From positions 1-57,563 of the forward strand of contig WQYG01000003.1 in NCBI GenBank assembly GCA_009781395.1: DNA of 57,563 nt, in the 5' to 3' direction. This DNA comes from Candidatus Bathycorpusculum sp. (lineage in GTDB: Archaea > Thermoproteota > Bathyarchaeia > Bathyarchaeales > Bathycorpusculaceae). Positions 27,428 through 37,082 of the stretch are shown piece by piece. The notes under the pieces are model-generated. The model had not been told where the DNA came from. It saw nothing but the letters and a program-made list of their open reading frames with translations, and made no database searches. Position numbers and translations under genes: made by a program. Positions within the stretch are counted from its first letter, which is position 1. Each line of letters starts with the position of its first letter.

Positions 27428-27763
27428 TTACTTTAGTTTGTTAAAGAAACAGCTGTATGAGCCAGTGTGACATGCGTTGTCTTTTTGCTCAACAATGTAT
27501 AGTAGAGTGTCATAGTCGCAATCTGTTGAAACTTCAACGATTTTCTGTGTATGACCGCTGGTTTCGCCTTTAACCCATATTTCGTTGCGAGAACGGCTCC
27601 AGTATGTTGCTTTGCCAGTTTGCAGGGTTAATTCTAAGGCTTCTTTATTTGCATATGCAAGCATTAAAACGGTTTTAGTGTTTACGTCTTGAACTACAAC
27701 GGGAATTAACCCATCGCCTTTAGCAAAGTCAAGTTTTGTAAGCAACAGATCATGTGAGGTCAT
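27428..27763 (-). CDS. hisI: Phosphoribosyl-AMP cyclohydrolase
   Basis: HisI opens the purine ring of PR-AMP in histidine synthesis. The 111-residue protein has [19 protein letters not shown] (~54-72), [11 protein letters not shown] with the zinc/magnesium ligands and [10 protein letters not shown] at the C-terminus. It contains no HisE pyrophosphohydrolase domain. It is the last gene of the leftward his operon, and its ATG overlaps the hisF stop as ATGA. Confidence 0.96.
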   Translation of the reverse strand: MTSHDLLLTKLDFAKGDGLIPVVVQDVNTKTVLMLAYANKEALELTLQTGKATYWSRSRNEIWVKGETSGHTQKIVEVSTDCDYDTLLYIVEQKDNACHTGSYSCFFNKLK

Positions 27764-28563
27764 TGTCTTATGGCCACTCCTGCTTTACATAGATAATCCT
27801 TCACGACAGGTACAGGATATTTATTGTAGTGAAAAACTGAAGCAGCCAATGCTGCATCGGCCTTGCCAGTAGTTAAAACGTCAACAAAGTGTTGAGGTAC
27901 CCCTGCACCACCACTTGCGATTACGGGAACATGTACATGCTCAGAGATAGCTCGAGTAAGTTCAATGTCAAATCCACTTTCAGTACCATCTTTATCCATG
28001 GAAGTTACCAAAAATTCACCTGCCCCCAACTTTTCTGCCTGAAGCGCCCATGCGACAGCATCTATACCAGTAGATTTTCTACCACCATAAGTGGTAACTT
28101 CAAACCACACAGACCCTTCATCTGTTTGAACAGTAACTTTACCTTCAGTTGGAGATAAATTACGTTTAGCATCAATGGCAACAACTATACATTGCTGCCC
28201 AAAAACGTCGGCCAACTCGGTAATTATTTCAGGTTTTTCTACAGCGGCAGTGTTAACTGAAATTTTGTCAGCACCACTACATAAGACGTTTCGGGCATCG
28301 GTCACATTACGAATCCCACCACCTACAGTGAAAGGAATATTGATTGTTTTAGCTACACCTTCCACATAATGCCGCAGTATATCGCGTTTTTCATGAGAAG
28401 CCGTTATATCCAAAAATACAAGCTCATCTGCGCCTTCATCACTGTAGCGTTTTGCCAGTTCAACTGGATCACCTGCACGTTTAAGTTGTAGAAAATTAAC
28501 ACCTTTAACTACTTTTCCGTGGTCAACATCCAAACAAGGAATAATACGTTTTGTAAGAGGCAT
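27760..28563 (-). CDS. hisF: Imidazole glycerol phosphate synthase cyclase subunit
   Basis: HisF is the (beta/alpha)8 cyclase that works with HisH to make IGP and [24 protein letters not shown] at the N-terminus carries the first catalytic Asp. VVAIDAKRN (~130) carries the second, and [13 protein letters not shown] and [12 protein letters not shown] are phosphate-binding loops. The length (267) is slightly above the usual ~253. It lies three bases after hisA and is coupled to hisI. Confidence 0.97.
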   Translation of the reverse strand: MPLTKRIIPCLDVDHGKVVKGVNFLQLKRAGDPVELAKRYSDEGADELVFLDITASHEKRDILRHYVEGVAKTINIPFTVGGGIRNVTDARNVLCSGADKISVNTAAVEKPEIITELADVFGQQCIVVAIDAKRNLSPTEGKVTVQTDEGSVWFEVTTYGGRKSTGIDAVAWALQAEKLGAGEFLVTSMDKDGTESGFDIELTRAISEHVHVPVIASGGAGVPQHFVDVLTTGKADAALAASVFHYNKYPVPVVKDYLCKAGVAIRQ

Positions 28564-28566
28564 AAT

Positions 28567-29289
28567 TTATACTCCCATTTTTTGTATTGCGTGTTTTAAT
28601 GTAAATCGACCTTCATAAAGGGCTTTACCAATCACTGCACCATCCACCCCAATTCTTTTAAGACCTACAAGATCATCTATGCTAGATATACCACCTGCCG
28701 CCAAAATTTTAGCACCTGAATACTTAACAGCCTCAGCAAGAGTCTCAAAATCTGGACCACTAAGCAAACCATCACGAGCAATAGAGGTAACTAAAAAACA
28801 CTGCACACCCAACCCAGTAAATTTATCAAACGCATCCTGCAAAGTCATGCTAGTAACTGTACGCCAACCATCAATCATCACCCAACCATCCTTGTGGTCA
28901 AGTGCAACAATAACAGAGTCCTGACCAAAATTATCTTGTAAACGGGTTATAACAGAGAAGTCTTTAAACGCCAATGAACCAAGCATGACTTGAGTAATAC
29001 CTGTGGCAAAAAGCTTCTCAGCAATTTCAAAACTACGTATACCACCTCCAACTTGAATGGGCAAGTTAATATTTTTAGCAATCTCTGCTATAACTGGATG
29101 ATTATTACCCTGACCAAATGCAGCATCAAGATCAATTATGTGAAGTTTACCTGCGCCTTCATCACACCAACGTTTTGCAGCTTTTACGGGTCCACCAAAT
29201 TGTTCATAAACTTTGACAGTCTTAGCTTCGCCCTGCGACAAACGCACAATTTTACTATTCATCAAATCTATAGCTGGAATTAACTGCAT
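28567..29289 (-). CDS. hisA: ProFAR isomerase HisA
   Basis: HisA isomerises ProFAR to PRFAR. The 240-residue barrel has MQLIPAIDLMNSKIVRLSQG at the start, GGGIRSFEIAE (~78-88), VALDHKDGWVMIDGW (~127-141) and AAGGISSIDDL near the end. The position between hisH and hisF is the standard order. Confidence 0.96.
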   Translation of the reverse strand: MQLIPAIDLMNSKIVRLSQGEAKTVKVYEQFGGPVKAAKRWCDEGAGKLHIIDLDAAFGQGNNHPVIAEIAKNINLPIQVGGGIRSFEIAEKLFATGITQVMLGSLAFKDFSVITRLQDNFGQDSVIVALDHKDGWVMIDGWRTVTSMTLQDAFDKFTGLGVQCFLVTSIARDGLLSGPDFETLAEAVKYSGAKILAAGGISSIDDLVGLKRIGVDGAVIGKALYEGRFTLKHAIQKMGV

Positions 29290-29295
29290 ACTTGT

Positions 29296-29901
29296 CTACC
29301 TCATTACTATTTTAGCAAAGTTTTGCAAAATCTGCAAACCTACATTACCCGATTTTTCTGGATGAAACTGAAGGCCATACACATTCTTATCAACCACTGC
29401 AGAAGTAAAAGTTGTACCATAAGTGGTTTTAGTACACACAACACTTCCATCAATCGGCACGGGATAAAGAGAATGCACAAAATACACATATGCACCACCA
29501 TCTATACCGTCAAAAAGCTCACAAGACTTAACCAAATTAAGGGTGTTCCAACCCATATGGGGAATTTTCAAGTCACCCTGCAAACGTACGACCTTACCTT
29601 TAAAGAAAGCTAAACCCTCACCAAAACCTTCCGCACTTTCTTCGAAGAACAATTGCAGACCAAGACATATACCCAACAATGGCACACCTTCGACAACTTT
29701 GTTTTGGATAGCTTCTTTAACACATTCAAGTTTTTTTGCAGCAGGCGTAAAACTACCTACACCAGGAAGGACAAGGGCATCAGCTTGTGCTAAATCTTGC
29801 CCCGAAACACCTATAGAAACACCAAACCCAACCTGTTCTAGAGCACATTTAAGACCTAGTAAATTACCTACGCCGTAGTCAAAAATTACGGCTTTTGCCA
29901 T
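29296..29901 (-). CDS. hisH: Imidazole glycerol phosphate synthase glutaminase subunit
   Basis: HisH hydrolyses glutamine for HisF. The triad is visible: Cys in LLGICLGLQLFF (~78-89), then His and Glu in YGLQFHPEKSG near the C-terminus. The N-terminus AVIFDYGVGNLLGLKCAL is typical. The ATG at 29901 is used because it overlaps the hisB stop as TGATG. The intact Cys here contrasts with the Ser in PurQ. Confidence 0.96.
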   Translation of the reverse strand: MAKAVIFDYGVGNLLGLKCALEQVGFGVSIGVSGQDLAQADALVLPGVGSFTPAAKKLECVKEAIQNKVVEGVPLLGICLGLQLFFEESAEGFGEGLAFFKGKVVRLQGDLKIPHMGWNTLNLVKSCELFDGIDGGAYVYFVHSLYPVPIDGSVVCTKTTYGTTFTSAVVDKNVYGLQFHPEKSGNVGLQILQNFAKIVMR

Positions 29902-30476
29902 CAAATAACCCCTTTAGAGCTAGGTATACCTTTACGACGAGAATCAACAGCAACCGCTTGCCGCAACGACAAGGCCAAAGCTTTAGTTGCGGCCTCTACT
30001 TTGTGGTGATCATTGCTGCCATACATCACAAACATGTGTACATTAGCTTGCAAAGAGTTAGTTAGGGACTCGTAGAAGTGATTGATATCTTCTGTTTGCA
30101 TCTCTTCTACTTTTCTACCCCTAAATTTAAGATCAATCTTGGAATAAGAACGTTTAATCAAGTCAACGGCAACAAATGCTATTGAGCAATCCATGGGGGT
30201 AATCGCGCTGCCAAACCGCGTTATACCTGCACGGGTACCTAAGGCTTTGTTTAGAGCTTCACCTAAACCAATGGCTAAGTCTTCTATACAGTGGTGTACT
30301 AGGTCGCCTTTGACACTTACATCAATATCAATTAAGCTATGTGTGGCAAGGCTTGTTAACATATGATCAAGAAAAGGCACACCAGAGTTAATGTCTGCTC
30401 TGCCTTCACCATCAAGGTTAACTTTTACTTTTACTTCAGTTTCTTTAGTTTTCCGATAAACTTCTTCAACACGCAC
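29901..30476 (-). CDS. hisB: Imidazoleglycerol-phosphate dehydratase
   Basis: HisB dehydrates IGP to imidazole acetol phosphate. The 191-residue monofunctional enzyme has GVPFLDHML (~33-41), HHCIEDLAIGLGEAL (~66-80) and the C-terminal HHKVEAATKALALSLRQA. These motifs hold the manganese-binding His and Glu residues. No histidinol-phosphatase domain is fused to it. Confidence 0.96.
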   Translation of the reverse strand: MRVEEVYRKTKETEVKVKVNLDGEGRADINSGVPFLDHMLTSLATHSLIDIDVSVKGDLVHHCIEDLAIGLGEALNKALGTRAGITRFGSAITPMDCSIAFVAVDLIKRSYSKIDLKFRGRKVEEMQTEDINHFYESLTNSLQANVHMFVMYGSNDHHKVEAATKALALSLRQAVAVDSRRKGIPSSKGVI

Positions 30477-30479
30477 AGT

Positions 30480-31598
30480 TTATTCCTCATTTATCTGTTT
30501 TAATGACTCAACTAGTTTAGCATTAAATTCGGGCAAACCAACAGTTACACGGAAACAGTTTTCATACTGCAATAGCTTACCCCATTTTTTAAGCATAACA
30601 CCACATTTGAGCAGTTTCTCATACACTATGTCCACGTGCAATTTTGTGTTCATGAGCACAAAATCAGCTTGTGAATCAAACGCTTGTATACCTTCTATTT
30701 GGTTTAATGTCTTTATGAGTTTTTCCCGTTCAGATTTCAGTGCTGTAACAGCTGTTTGCATGATGTCTATGTTTTCGAGCATTTTAACGCCCATACGGAT
30801 GGTAAATCCGCTTACGGGGTATGGTAAGGGTGATTTCTTTGTTAGAATCTCTGTGAGTTCAGGGTTGGCAATTGCATATCCAAGGCGTAGCATAGCAAGT
30901 CCGAAGGCTTTGGAGAAAGTTCGCAGAATAATCATGTTTGGAAATTCGTGAATGCGGGGTACAAACGAGTAATCAGCAAATTCGCTGTACGCCTCGTCTA
31001 GGATAATAATACCAGGGAAAGCTTTGGCTAAGGTTTCGATGTCGGCAGGTTTCATTTGATTGCTGGTTGGATTATTAGGGGAACACAAGTAGAGCAGTCG
31101 GGTTTTTTCTGAGAAAGTTTCAAGCATTGACAATACATCAAGCTGAAAATCGCTTTTGAGAGGTACTGTAACATATTTACCACCTTGTCGTTTCACACAT
31201 AATTGAGGAATTACAAAAGAGGGGGTAAATGAAACAGCAGTATCATCTTTTTTTATGAATAGACGTATAATGCGGTCAAGCAGCTCGTCACCTGCGTTAC
31301 CTATAGTGATGTAGTTCTGAGGAACCTGCAGGTATTCTGCCAATTTTTTGATCAAATTTGGCACTTCATTTTCGGGGTACAGTCGCAAGTCAATCTCGTC
31401 AGCGATCTGCTTGAGTAGGGGGATTTGGCGACTTCGGTCAACAAAGAGGTTCTCGTTAAAGTTTAACTTTACAATTTTGGAAATATCAACACCTAATTGC
31501 TGTGCTAATCCTTCGGGGGTAATACCTGCTGAGTAACAGTCAAGGGTTTGTAGTTCCAATTTTTTTTGATCTAACCATTTGTGATATGATACGCTCAT
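30480..31598 (-). CDS. hisC: Histidinol-phosphate aminotransferase
   Basis: A PLP-dependent class I/II aminotransferase of 372 residues. It has LNFNENLF near the N-terminus, YLCSPNNPTSNQ, ILDEAYSEFADYS, and the PLP lysine in LRTFSKAFGLAMLRLGYA. It converts imidazole acetol phosphate to histidinol phosphate. The ATG overlaps the hisD stop (TAATG). Placement between hisD and hisB supports the specificity. Confidence 0.95.
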   Translation of the reverse strand: MSVSYHKWLDQKKLELQTLDCYSAGITPEGLAQQLGVDISKIVKLNFNENLFVDRSRQIPLLKQIADEIDLRLYPENEVPNLIKKLAEYLQVPQNYITIGNAGDELLDRIIRLFIKKDDTAVSFTPSFVIPQLCVKRQGGKYVTVPLKSDFQLDVLSMLETFSEKTRLLYLCSPNNPTSNQMKPADIETLAKAFPGIIILDEAYSEFADYSFVPRIHEFPNMIILRTFSKAFGLAMLRLGYAIANPELTEILTKKSPLPYPVSGFTIRMGVKMLENIDIMQTAVTALKSEREKLIKTLNQIEGIQAFDSQADFVLMNTKLHVDIVYEKLLKCGVMLKKWGKLLQYENCFRVTVGLPEFNAKLVESLKQINEE

Positions 31599-32908
31599 TA
31601 TTGAAACCTCGCGTTTATCGCTTTGTAGTGATTAGGCAGGTTTTCTGTGTCCGTGAGTATTTTGACTTTGCTTTTGACTTTCTCTAGACCCGTTTTAGAA
31701 CACTCTACAATACTAACACGACGCGAAAAGTCAAATACCCCTAACGCTGAAAAAGATTGTGCAAACGTTCCTGTCGGCAAGACATGATTAGTTCCACTTG
31801 CGTAGTCACTAAGGGGCACTGGACTGTAAGGACCAAGAAGAATTAGACCAGCAATTAATTTCTCAGAGAGGTCCTTAGCGTCTTTAGTTATAACTTCCAA
31901 GTGTTCAGGAGCAAACTGATTAGACAGCTCCACCATTTCTTCAATACTATCACAGGTGATTATGAAACCATATTTTTTCAGTGATAGAGAAATTTTTTCA
32001 CTTCGTTCAGTTGAAGAAGCAATCTCGACCAAATTCTGCTGAACCCGCTCTGCTATTTGTTTAGAAGTTGTAATTAAACCAGCAACGCTGTCAGTTCCAT
32101 GCTCAGCCTGTGAAACCATATCAAACGCAATTAACCGTGGGTCAGCAGTTTCATCAGCTAAAATCAGCACTTCACTTGGACCAGCAGGCATATCAATAGC
32201 AACATCTGTTGACACCAAAACTTTTGCTACAGTTACATATTTACTTCCAGGCCCAACGATTTTACGAACCTTCTTTATAGTCTGTGTACCGTAGGCTAAA
32301 GCTGCAATAGCTTGGGCACCACCTACCTTGTAAACTTCAGTTACACCACATATATCTGAGGCAACAAGAACCAATGCATTCACATTACCCTCTGCATCCG
32401 AAGGCGAACACACAACTATACGCTTCACACCAGCAATTTTAGCTGGAACAACAGTCATAACAACTGTACTTGGATAAGCAGCTTGCCCACCTGGAACATA
32501 ACAACCTACACTTTCCAGAGGATACAAAACAGTTTTTATTGCGACACCATCAATGTCCATTTGATTTTCTGTTTGTAGCTGTCGTTTCTGATAAGTTTCA
32601 ACCCGTTGTTTCATGAACAGTAAAGCGTCTATTTGTTGCTGTGTTACCTTACTATAGGCAGCCTTGATTTCCTCTGCGGAGGCTCTTAAAGTTTGAGGAG
32701 TTAGTTTTGCTTTATCAAACTTTTCTGCAAACTCAATAAGTGCCTTATCGCCATCTTTACACACTTGACTGATTATGGTTTTAACAGTTTCCTCCAGACT
32801 TTCAGCAGCTTTTTGGTCAGCTTGTTGTGGTTTAAACCAGTCTAAAGGCAGTGTTTGATTTGTCCACTGTTTAACTATTCTTGTTTGCACGAGTATTCGT
32901 TTCTCCAC
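31598..32908 (-). CDS. hisD: Histidinol dehydrogenase
   Basis: HisD oxidises histidinol twice to histidine. Motifs are VPGGQAAYPSTVVMTVVPA, VGPGSKYV, PAGPSEVLILADE, the zinc/catalytic region QFAPEHLEV, and SDYASGTNHVLPT. The 436-residue length is normal. The start is a GTG at 32908, which overlaps hisG by 34 bases; another in-frame GTG six codons later would give a shorter overlap. Confidence 0.95.
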   Translation of the reverse strand: MEKRILVQTRIVKQWTNQTLPLDWFKPQQADQKAAESLEETVKTIISQVCKDGDKALIEFAEKFDKAKLTPQTLRASAEEIKAAYSKVTQQQIDALLFMKQRVETYQKRQLQTENQMDIDGVAIKTVLYPLESVGCYVPGGQAAYPSTVVMTVVPAKIAGVKRIVVCSPSDAEGNVNALVLVASDICGVTEVYKVGGAQAIAALAYGTQTIKKVRKIVGPGSKYVTVAKVLVSTDVAIDMPAGPSEVLILADETADPRLIAFDMVSQAEHGTDSVAGLITTSKQIAERVQQNLVEIASSTERSEKISLSLKKYGFIITCDSIEEMVELSNQFAPEHLEVITKDAKDLSEKLIAGLILLGPYSPVPLSDYASGTNHVLPTGTFAQSFSALGVFDFSRRVSIVECSKTGLEKVKSKVKILTDTENLPNHYKAINARFQ

Positions 32909-33867
32909 GCTATCTCATCTAACGCTAGCACTTGTCGAGGCTCATACACGACCAAGCCTTGAGCGATTCTGCGGATTTTTGGCAAGAGCTCGATTAGACT
33001 ATCCTTTTCGATAACGGTATTTACACTAACCCAAGTATCATCTGCTAGAGGCGAAATCGTAGGATTTCTCAGAGCAGGTAGTTCAGTTAACAAAGTTTGC
33101 AAGTTTTCTTTCTTTACGTTAACAAATATGTGTATACGCTTTTGACCATCTACAACACCTTTAAGCAATGCAACAACATCATATATTTTTTCGCGTTTCT
33201 CAGGATCTTCGAGAGCTTTCTTGTTGGCAATCAGGGTAGCTGTTGATTGTAATACGGTATCGATTATTTTGAGATTGTTTGCTTCGATTGTTGTTCCTGT
33301 TTCAGTTACATCCATGATACAGTCCGAGTTTTCAGGTGGTTTAGCCTCAGTTGCACCAAAAGAGAGAAATATTTTTACTTTAGGGTTATCACCTTTTTTC
33401 CACCAAGGGGTAACTAATAAGGGGTCTTGGTCGCCAAAACGTTTCTTATAGTTTGGTTGTGCTTTAAGGTATTCTGAGGCGATGTTTAGGTATTCAGTAC
33501 TGACGCGGAAGTTTTTGCCTTGACTCCAAATATACTCCATATACTCGTTCATGTCTTTCTGTGGGACATCTTTGGGAACAGCTATGACAAGACGGATTTT
33601 TCCGTATTCTAAATTTTGAAGAGTTTCAACATCGGCACGATTTTCTTTTACCCAGTCTTCGCCAGTGATGCCTATATCTTGTAAGCCTTCGCTTACAAAC
33701 ACAGGAATTTCTTGTGGTCTTAAAACTTTAATTTCTATTTGGGGGTCATTAAATGTTGGTCGATATGTACGGTCCATTGCACCAAGTTTGTATCCTGATT
33801 TTGCAAAAAAATCGGAGGTAGCTTTTTGTAGAGAACCTTTCGGGATGGCAAATTTTATTTTATCCAT
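32875..33867 (-). CDS. hisG: ATP phosphoribosyltransferase, long form
   Basis: HisG commits PRPP and ATP to histidine synthesis. The 330-residue product begins KIKFAIPKGSLQKATSDFF and has EIPVFVSEGLQDIGITGEDWV. It ends with an ACT/PII-like regulatory domain (RIHIFVNVKKENLQTLLTEL onward), so it is the long, HisZ-independent form with histidine feedback. The ATG at 33867 is preceded by AGGTGA and matches family N-termini; the ORF extends 21 codons further without similarity. First gene of hisGDCBHAFI. Confidence 0.95.
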   Translation of the reverse strand: MDKIKFAIPKGSLQKATSDFFAKSGYKLGAMDRTYRPTFNDPQIEIKVLRPQEIPVFVSEGLQDIGITGEDWVKENRADVETLQNLEYGKIRLVIAVPKDVPQKDMNEYMEYIWSQGKNFRVSTEYLNIASEYLKAQPNYKKRFGDQDPLLVTPWWKKGDNPKVKIFLSFGATEAKPPENSDCIMDVTETGTTIEANNLKIIDTVLQSTATLIANKKALEDPEKREKIYDVVALLKGVVDGQKRIHIFVNVKKENLQTLLTELPALRNPTISPLADDTWVSVNTVIEKDSLIELLPKIRRIAQGLVVYEPRQVLALDEIAWRNEYSCKQE

Positions 33868-34134
33868 AAATTTTTCACCTAAATTTTTGAGAGTACATTG
33901 AGAGTTTGATTTATTAGGGACAAAACGCATCTAAGAAAAGTTGTGCCTAATTCTAAATAACAAAACAGTAACGTACTTACGCTATAGTTTGCACGCTTAA
34001 GCTGAATGAAGGCAATCGCCTTGTATGAACACAATCCCTCATCATCATGTACCACTGAAGTCACCATAGGGTTTCTTGAATATAAACCTGTTTCCAAAAT
34101 ATTTAACTATTCAAAAGACAAAAGTCACAACTAC

Positions 34135-34707
34135 TTAAACAGAAGGTTTTATTTCAAAAACAAGCGGCGACATTAAAGTTTTAGTTTCCACTTTTACACC
34201 AAATAAACCCTCTATTAGACCTTCCCAAATCAAAGGTTCATTAAGAAAGGGAGTCTTAAGTAATAGATATTTGTCTTTTAAACAAAAAAAGCCAAATCCT
34301 TGCGCACACAACCTTTCGAACACAGCGTTCCAATTTTCCTGTTTAAAAGCATCAACACCAATGGTTGCATCCATAGAAACTTTGAGGATGTCACCCATTT
34401 TTTTACCAGTATCATACCATTTTTCTTTTGGTGTGTTTTGGATTAAGAGGTTAATCAGTTCTATGTTTACGAAGGCAACTCGGCTTATTCCAAAGTAATA
34501 TTCTCCAGGAAAGTTCCAATCATAGATCATAAGGTTGCGATAAATATCAAGCATCTTGGAAATCAATGATTTAATACCAAGCTCTTTACCGTCCTTAATC
34601 AGTTCATCAATAAAAGTACGTTCAGCTTTTTCTAGAATAAGTGTTGTTCTTTTTGCTTCATCAGATAATTGATCTATGCGGTTTTTGCTTGACTGCATAC
34701 TATTCAT
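34135..34707 (-). CDS. Conserved-looking hypothetical protein
   Basis: Not recognised. The 190-residue product begins with a charged helical, possibly coiled-coil stretch (residues 5-50). A mixed domain follows with W-Y-D-T-GKKMGDILKVSMDA (~95-112) and a C-terminal GFGFFCLKDKYLLLKTPFLNE, then GLIEGLFGVKVETKTLMSPLVFEI. That last part looks like a compact beta/alpha ligand-binding fold. No transmembrane segment. It lies upstream of the his operon on the same strand, with 267 bases between them, so it is probably a separate unit. An internal ATG three codons in is an alternative start. Confidence 0.6.
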   Translation of the reverse strand: MNSMQSSKNRIDQLSDEAKRTTLILEKAERTFIDELIKDGKELGIKSLISKMLDIYRNLMIYDWNFPGEYYFGISRVAFVNIELINLLIQNTPKEKWYDTGKKMGDILKVSMDATIGVDAFKQENWNAVFERLCAQGFGFFCLKDKYLLLKTPFLNEPLIWEGLIEGLFGVKVETKTLMSPLVFEIKPSV

Positions 34708-34976
34708 TGTCTAAACCATAGCCATATACTTTGCGGTTATTTTTGAAGCAGAAAAATAAGCCTATGATCAATACAACTTAGAATACTTAATAAAACACAG
34801 CACTCCTTAACAGATGCCGATGAAGAATCTAAAAAGCTGATCTGATGATGCACCCTAGGGTATCTGAGGCAAAACTCGTGCTTTTTCAAACAACATAACA
34901 GAAATAGAAGTGTCACAATAATAAACAAAACAAATAGAAAACAGAAGTTAATAACGAGATAGGTTATCAGAAAAAA

Positions 34977-35645
34977 TTATTGTTCTAATATAATGTCTTC
35001 TTTTAGACCCTCTTTTACCTCTTTTCCTAAAACCTTCATCAGGAATTTAAAAACTAGAAAACCAGCTTCATGATCAGCCTTAAACCCTAACGTGGTACCC
35101 AACAAACAGACTCCGTCAAAGTTACGTTCTTTAGCAAGTGCCAAAATTAGACCTGTACCGCCAACTATTCGGCCTTTGCTGTAAATGACAGCCCCTTTCT
35201 CCATAAAATCTGCAGCGAGTCTATTTGAGGTTGCTGCAACAAAAATTTCCGTTTTATCTTCGGTTATTGGAACACCACCTAAAGTTACGACGAATTTACA
35301 GCCTATGGATTCAGCGAAATTTAAAACTTCTTCACAAGCGGTATAATGGGCAACCACATCATCAATTGGAGGTTGGATTTCGCTACTCATGATGACGAGA
35401 TTATTTTTCTCCATTGGAGCATAATAGAAGTCATATTTTGGAAGATATGCAATACCCTTGGATGTGATTGAAATGTAATCAGGAAAAGTTGGTGAATAAA
35501 GTTCTGCAAAGTGTTTTGCGTCGAAAAATTTTATCAGTAAATGCGCAGCTATTCTGCCAACGTTTCCAAATCCTGAAAGCCCCTGAACAAGGATTGGGTT
35601 CTCAAGTGGAGGGTTTGAAAGCACATGTAAGTATGGTTTATCCAT
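34977..35645 (-). CDS. PAC2-family protein
   Basis: The 222-residue protein fits the PAC2 (proteasome assembly chaperone 2) superfamily: PILVQGLSGFGNVGRIAAHLL at the N-terminus (read in parts), a central CKFVVTLGGVPI, and a C-terminal GLILALAKERNFDGVCLLGTT. In archaea the family includes PbaA/PbaB-like proteasome assembly factors and other proteins of uncertain role. It is a single gene upstream of the initiator tRNA, transcribed the other way. Confidence 0.82.
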   Translation of the reverse strand: MDKPYLHVLSNPPLENPILVQGLSGFGNVGRIAAHLLIKFFDAKHFAELYSPTFPDYISITSKGIAYLPKYDFYYAPMEKNNLVIMSSEIQPPIDDVVAHYTACEEVLNFAESIGCKFVVTLGGVPITEDKTEIFVAATSNRLAADFMEKGAVIYSKGRIVGGTGLILALAKERNFDGVCLLGTTLGFKADHEAGFLVFKFLMKVLGKEVKEGLKEDIILEQ

Positions 35646-35768
35646 TAAGACAGCCTGATATAACTTAAAATAGGCTCACACTAAAATGCTTTTGCTGAGT
35701 ATTAGAAGAAACTATTAATACCTGACAACTAAGTTTAATAGACTGCAAAAACAGTTTTGCATCATCAA

Positions 35769-35871
35769 AGCGGGGTGGGGTAGCCAGGATCAACCCGCTG
35801 GGCTCATAACGGTGTATTGCACACTGTGAGATACCCAGAGATCGATAGTTCAAATCTATTCCCCGCTACCA
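35769..35871 (+). tRNA. Initiator tRNA-Met (CAU) with a 24-nt intron
   Basis: The acceptor stem AGCGGGG (35769-35775) pairs with CCCCGCT (35861-35867), followed by A and an encoded CCA. The D-arm GGG...CCC, the anticodon stem CTGGG/CCCAG and the T-arm GATAG-TTCAAAT-CTATT are all present. The A-U first pair and TGGGGTAGCC pattern match archaeal initiator tRNA. The anticodon CAT is at 35805-35807. A 24-nt intron at 35809-35832 follows position 37. Its CGGTGT/ACACTG helix gives the bulge-helix-bulge cut by the archaeal splicing endonuclease. Confidence 0.92.
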
Positions 35872-36110
35872 TTGACATTCACCGTATTTCTGCAAGAGAT
35901 TGTTTGTGACACATTTTGGTCATATAGGGAGCAACTCAGTTTTCCAAATAGTGTAATGATCTATTTTGCATTAAGTTTAAGCCTCTACATGCGCAAGCTA
36001 ACGTTAGCAAACTACTAAGTAGTCTGGAAATTAGTTGATTATTGGTAAGACTTTTGTTTTGTGTTTATCATCATTTATTTACTGGCAGCTCTAATTTTTA
36101 AGTTAATTAT

Positions 36111-36968
36111 GTGGCGTTTATGACAAAATACAAAGCGCTTTCAATCACTACAAAATTTTGGAAACCGAAAGAGGAGGTTTATCTATATCATATAGTTAAA
36201 GCTGTTACGGGCAAAGTTGCAGATGGGGATTTTGTTGTTGTTTCTGAAAAAGCAATTTCTACTGCACAGGGTAACATTGTAGATGAAAGCAAAAGCACAG
36301 CTAGTACTAATGCCAAGTTTCTTGCGAGTTTTTGGATGCGTATTGTTTGGGGTTACATGTTGGGAGTGATGTGTCATTTTGGACCACGTTTACTTAACCG
36401 GTTGCGATCGTATTCTTTTGAACATGGAAGTAAACATAAACAGACTGTATTAGAGAGGGCAGGTTTGGGACAGGCGTTGATGTTTGGTTCGGAAGGGGCT
36501 ATTGATGGTTCAAATTTGCCGTACTCACTGGTTAGTTTGCCTCTAAAAAATCCGCAAGACACAGCAGAACAAATTCAAAAAGAAATACAGAGATGTTTAG
36601 GTAAACGGGTTTGTGTTGTAATTGTTGACACTGACAAAACATATCGGTTGGGCAATTTTTGTTTTACGCCCCGTCCTAACCCCGTTAAAGGAATATATTC
36701 GTTTAGTCAATTTGCTTTGCTGGCGTACGTTGCTGGCAAATTTTTAAGATTTTATGAAAGTTCTACACCGCTCGCTGTTGCAGGTCAGCATCTTGATAGT
36801 GTAGCAGCATTAAAAATTGCAAATATTGCTGATAGAACACGTGGTGCTGGGTCAGGGGCAACAGTGTGGGATATGGCATCACGTTTTCATGTACAGGTTA
36901 ACGGTGTTACGTGGGACATGCTTTTTCAGATTGAACATAAACCCATAGTTATTGTCAGAAAGACATAA
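36111..36968 (+). CDS. CofE-like coenzyme F420-0:gamma-glutamyl ligase family protein
   Basis: The 285-residue product has the CofE pattern: GDFVVVSEKAISTAQGNIVDE (~40-60, quoted in part), VCVVIVDTDKTYRLGNFCF and VAGQHLDSVAALKIANIADRTRG. CofE adds glutamates to F420-0 with GTP. The central part (~75-130) differs from classic CofE, so a related amide ligase is possible. The start is GTG at 36111; an ATG three codons later is equally likely. No other F420 gene is in the window. Confidence 0.75.
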   Translation: MAFMTKYKALSITTKFWKPKEEVYLYHIVKAVTGKVADGDFVVVSEKAISTAQGNIVDESKSTASTNAKFLASFWMRIVWGYMLGVMCHFGPRLLNRLRSYSFEHGSKHKQTVLERAGLGQALMFGSEGAIDGSNLPYSLVSLPLKNPQDTAEQIQKEIQRCLGKRVCVVIVDTDKTYRLGNFCFTPRPNPVKGIYSFSQFALLAYVAGKFLRFYESSTPLAVAGQHLDSVAALKIANIADRTRGAGSGATVWDMASRFHVQVNGVTWDMLFQIEHKPIVIVRKT

Positions 36969-37082
36969 GGATACAAGATTTGCTGGATAATATAGGCTAC
37001 AGTATTGTTGGTGCTGATTGGTTTTTTTCGTAGTAAGACATAAAAATGAGCCCTAGAATTTTTAGGACAGACTGGGATTATC

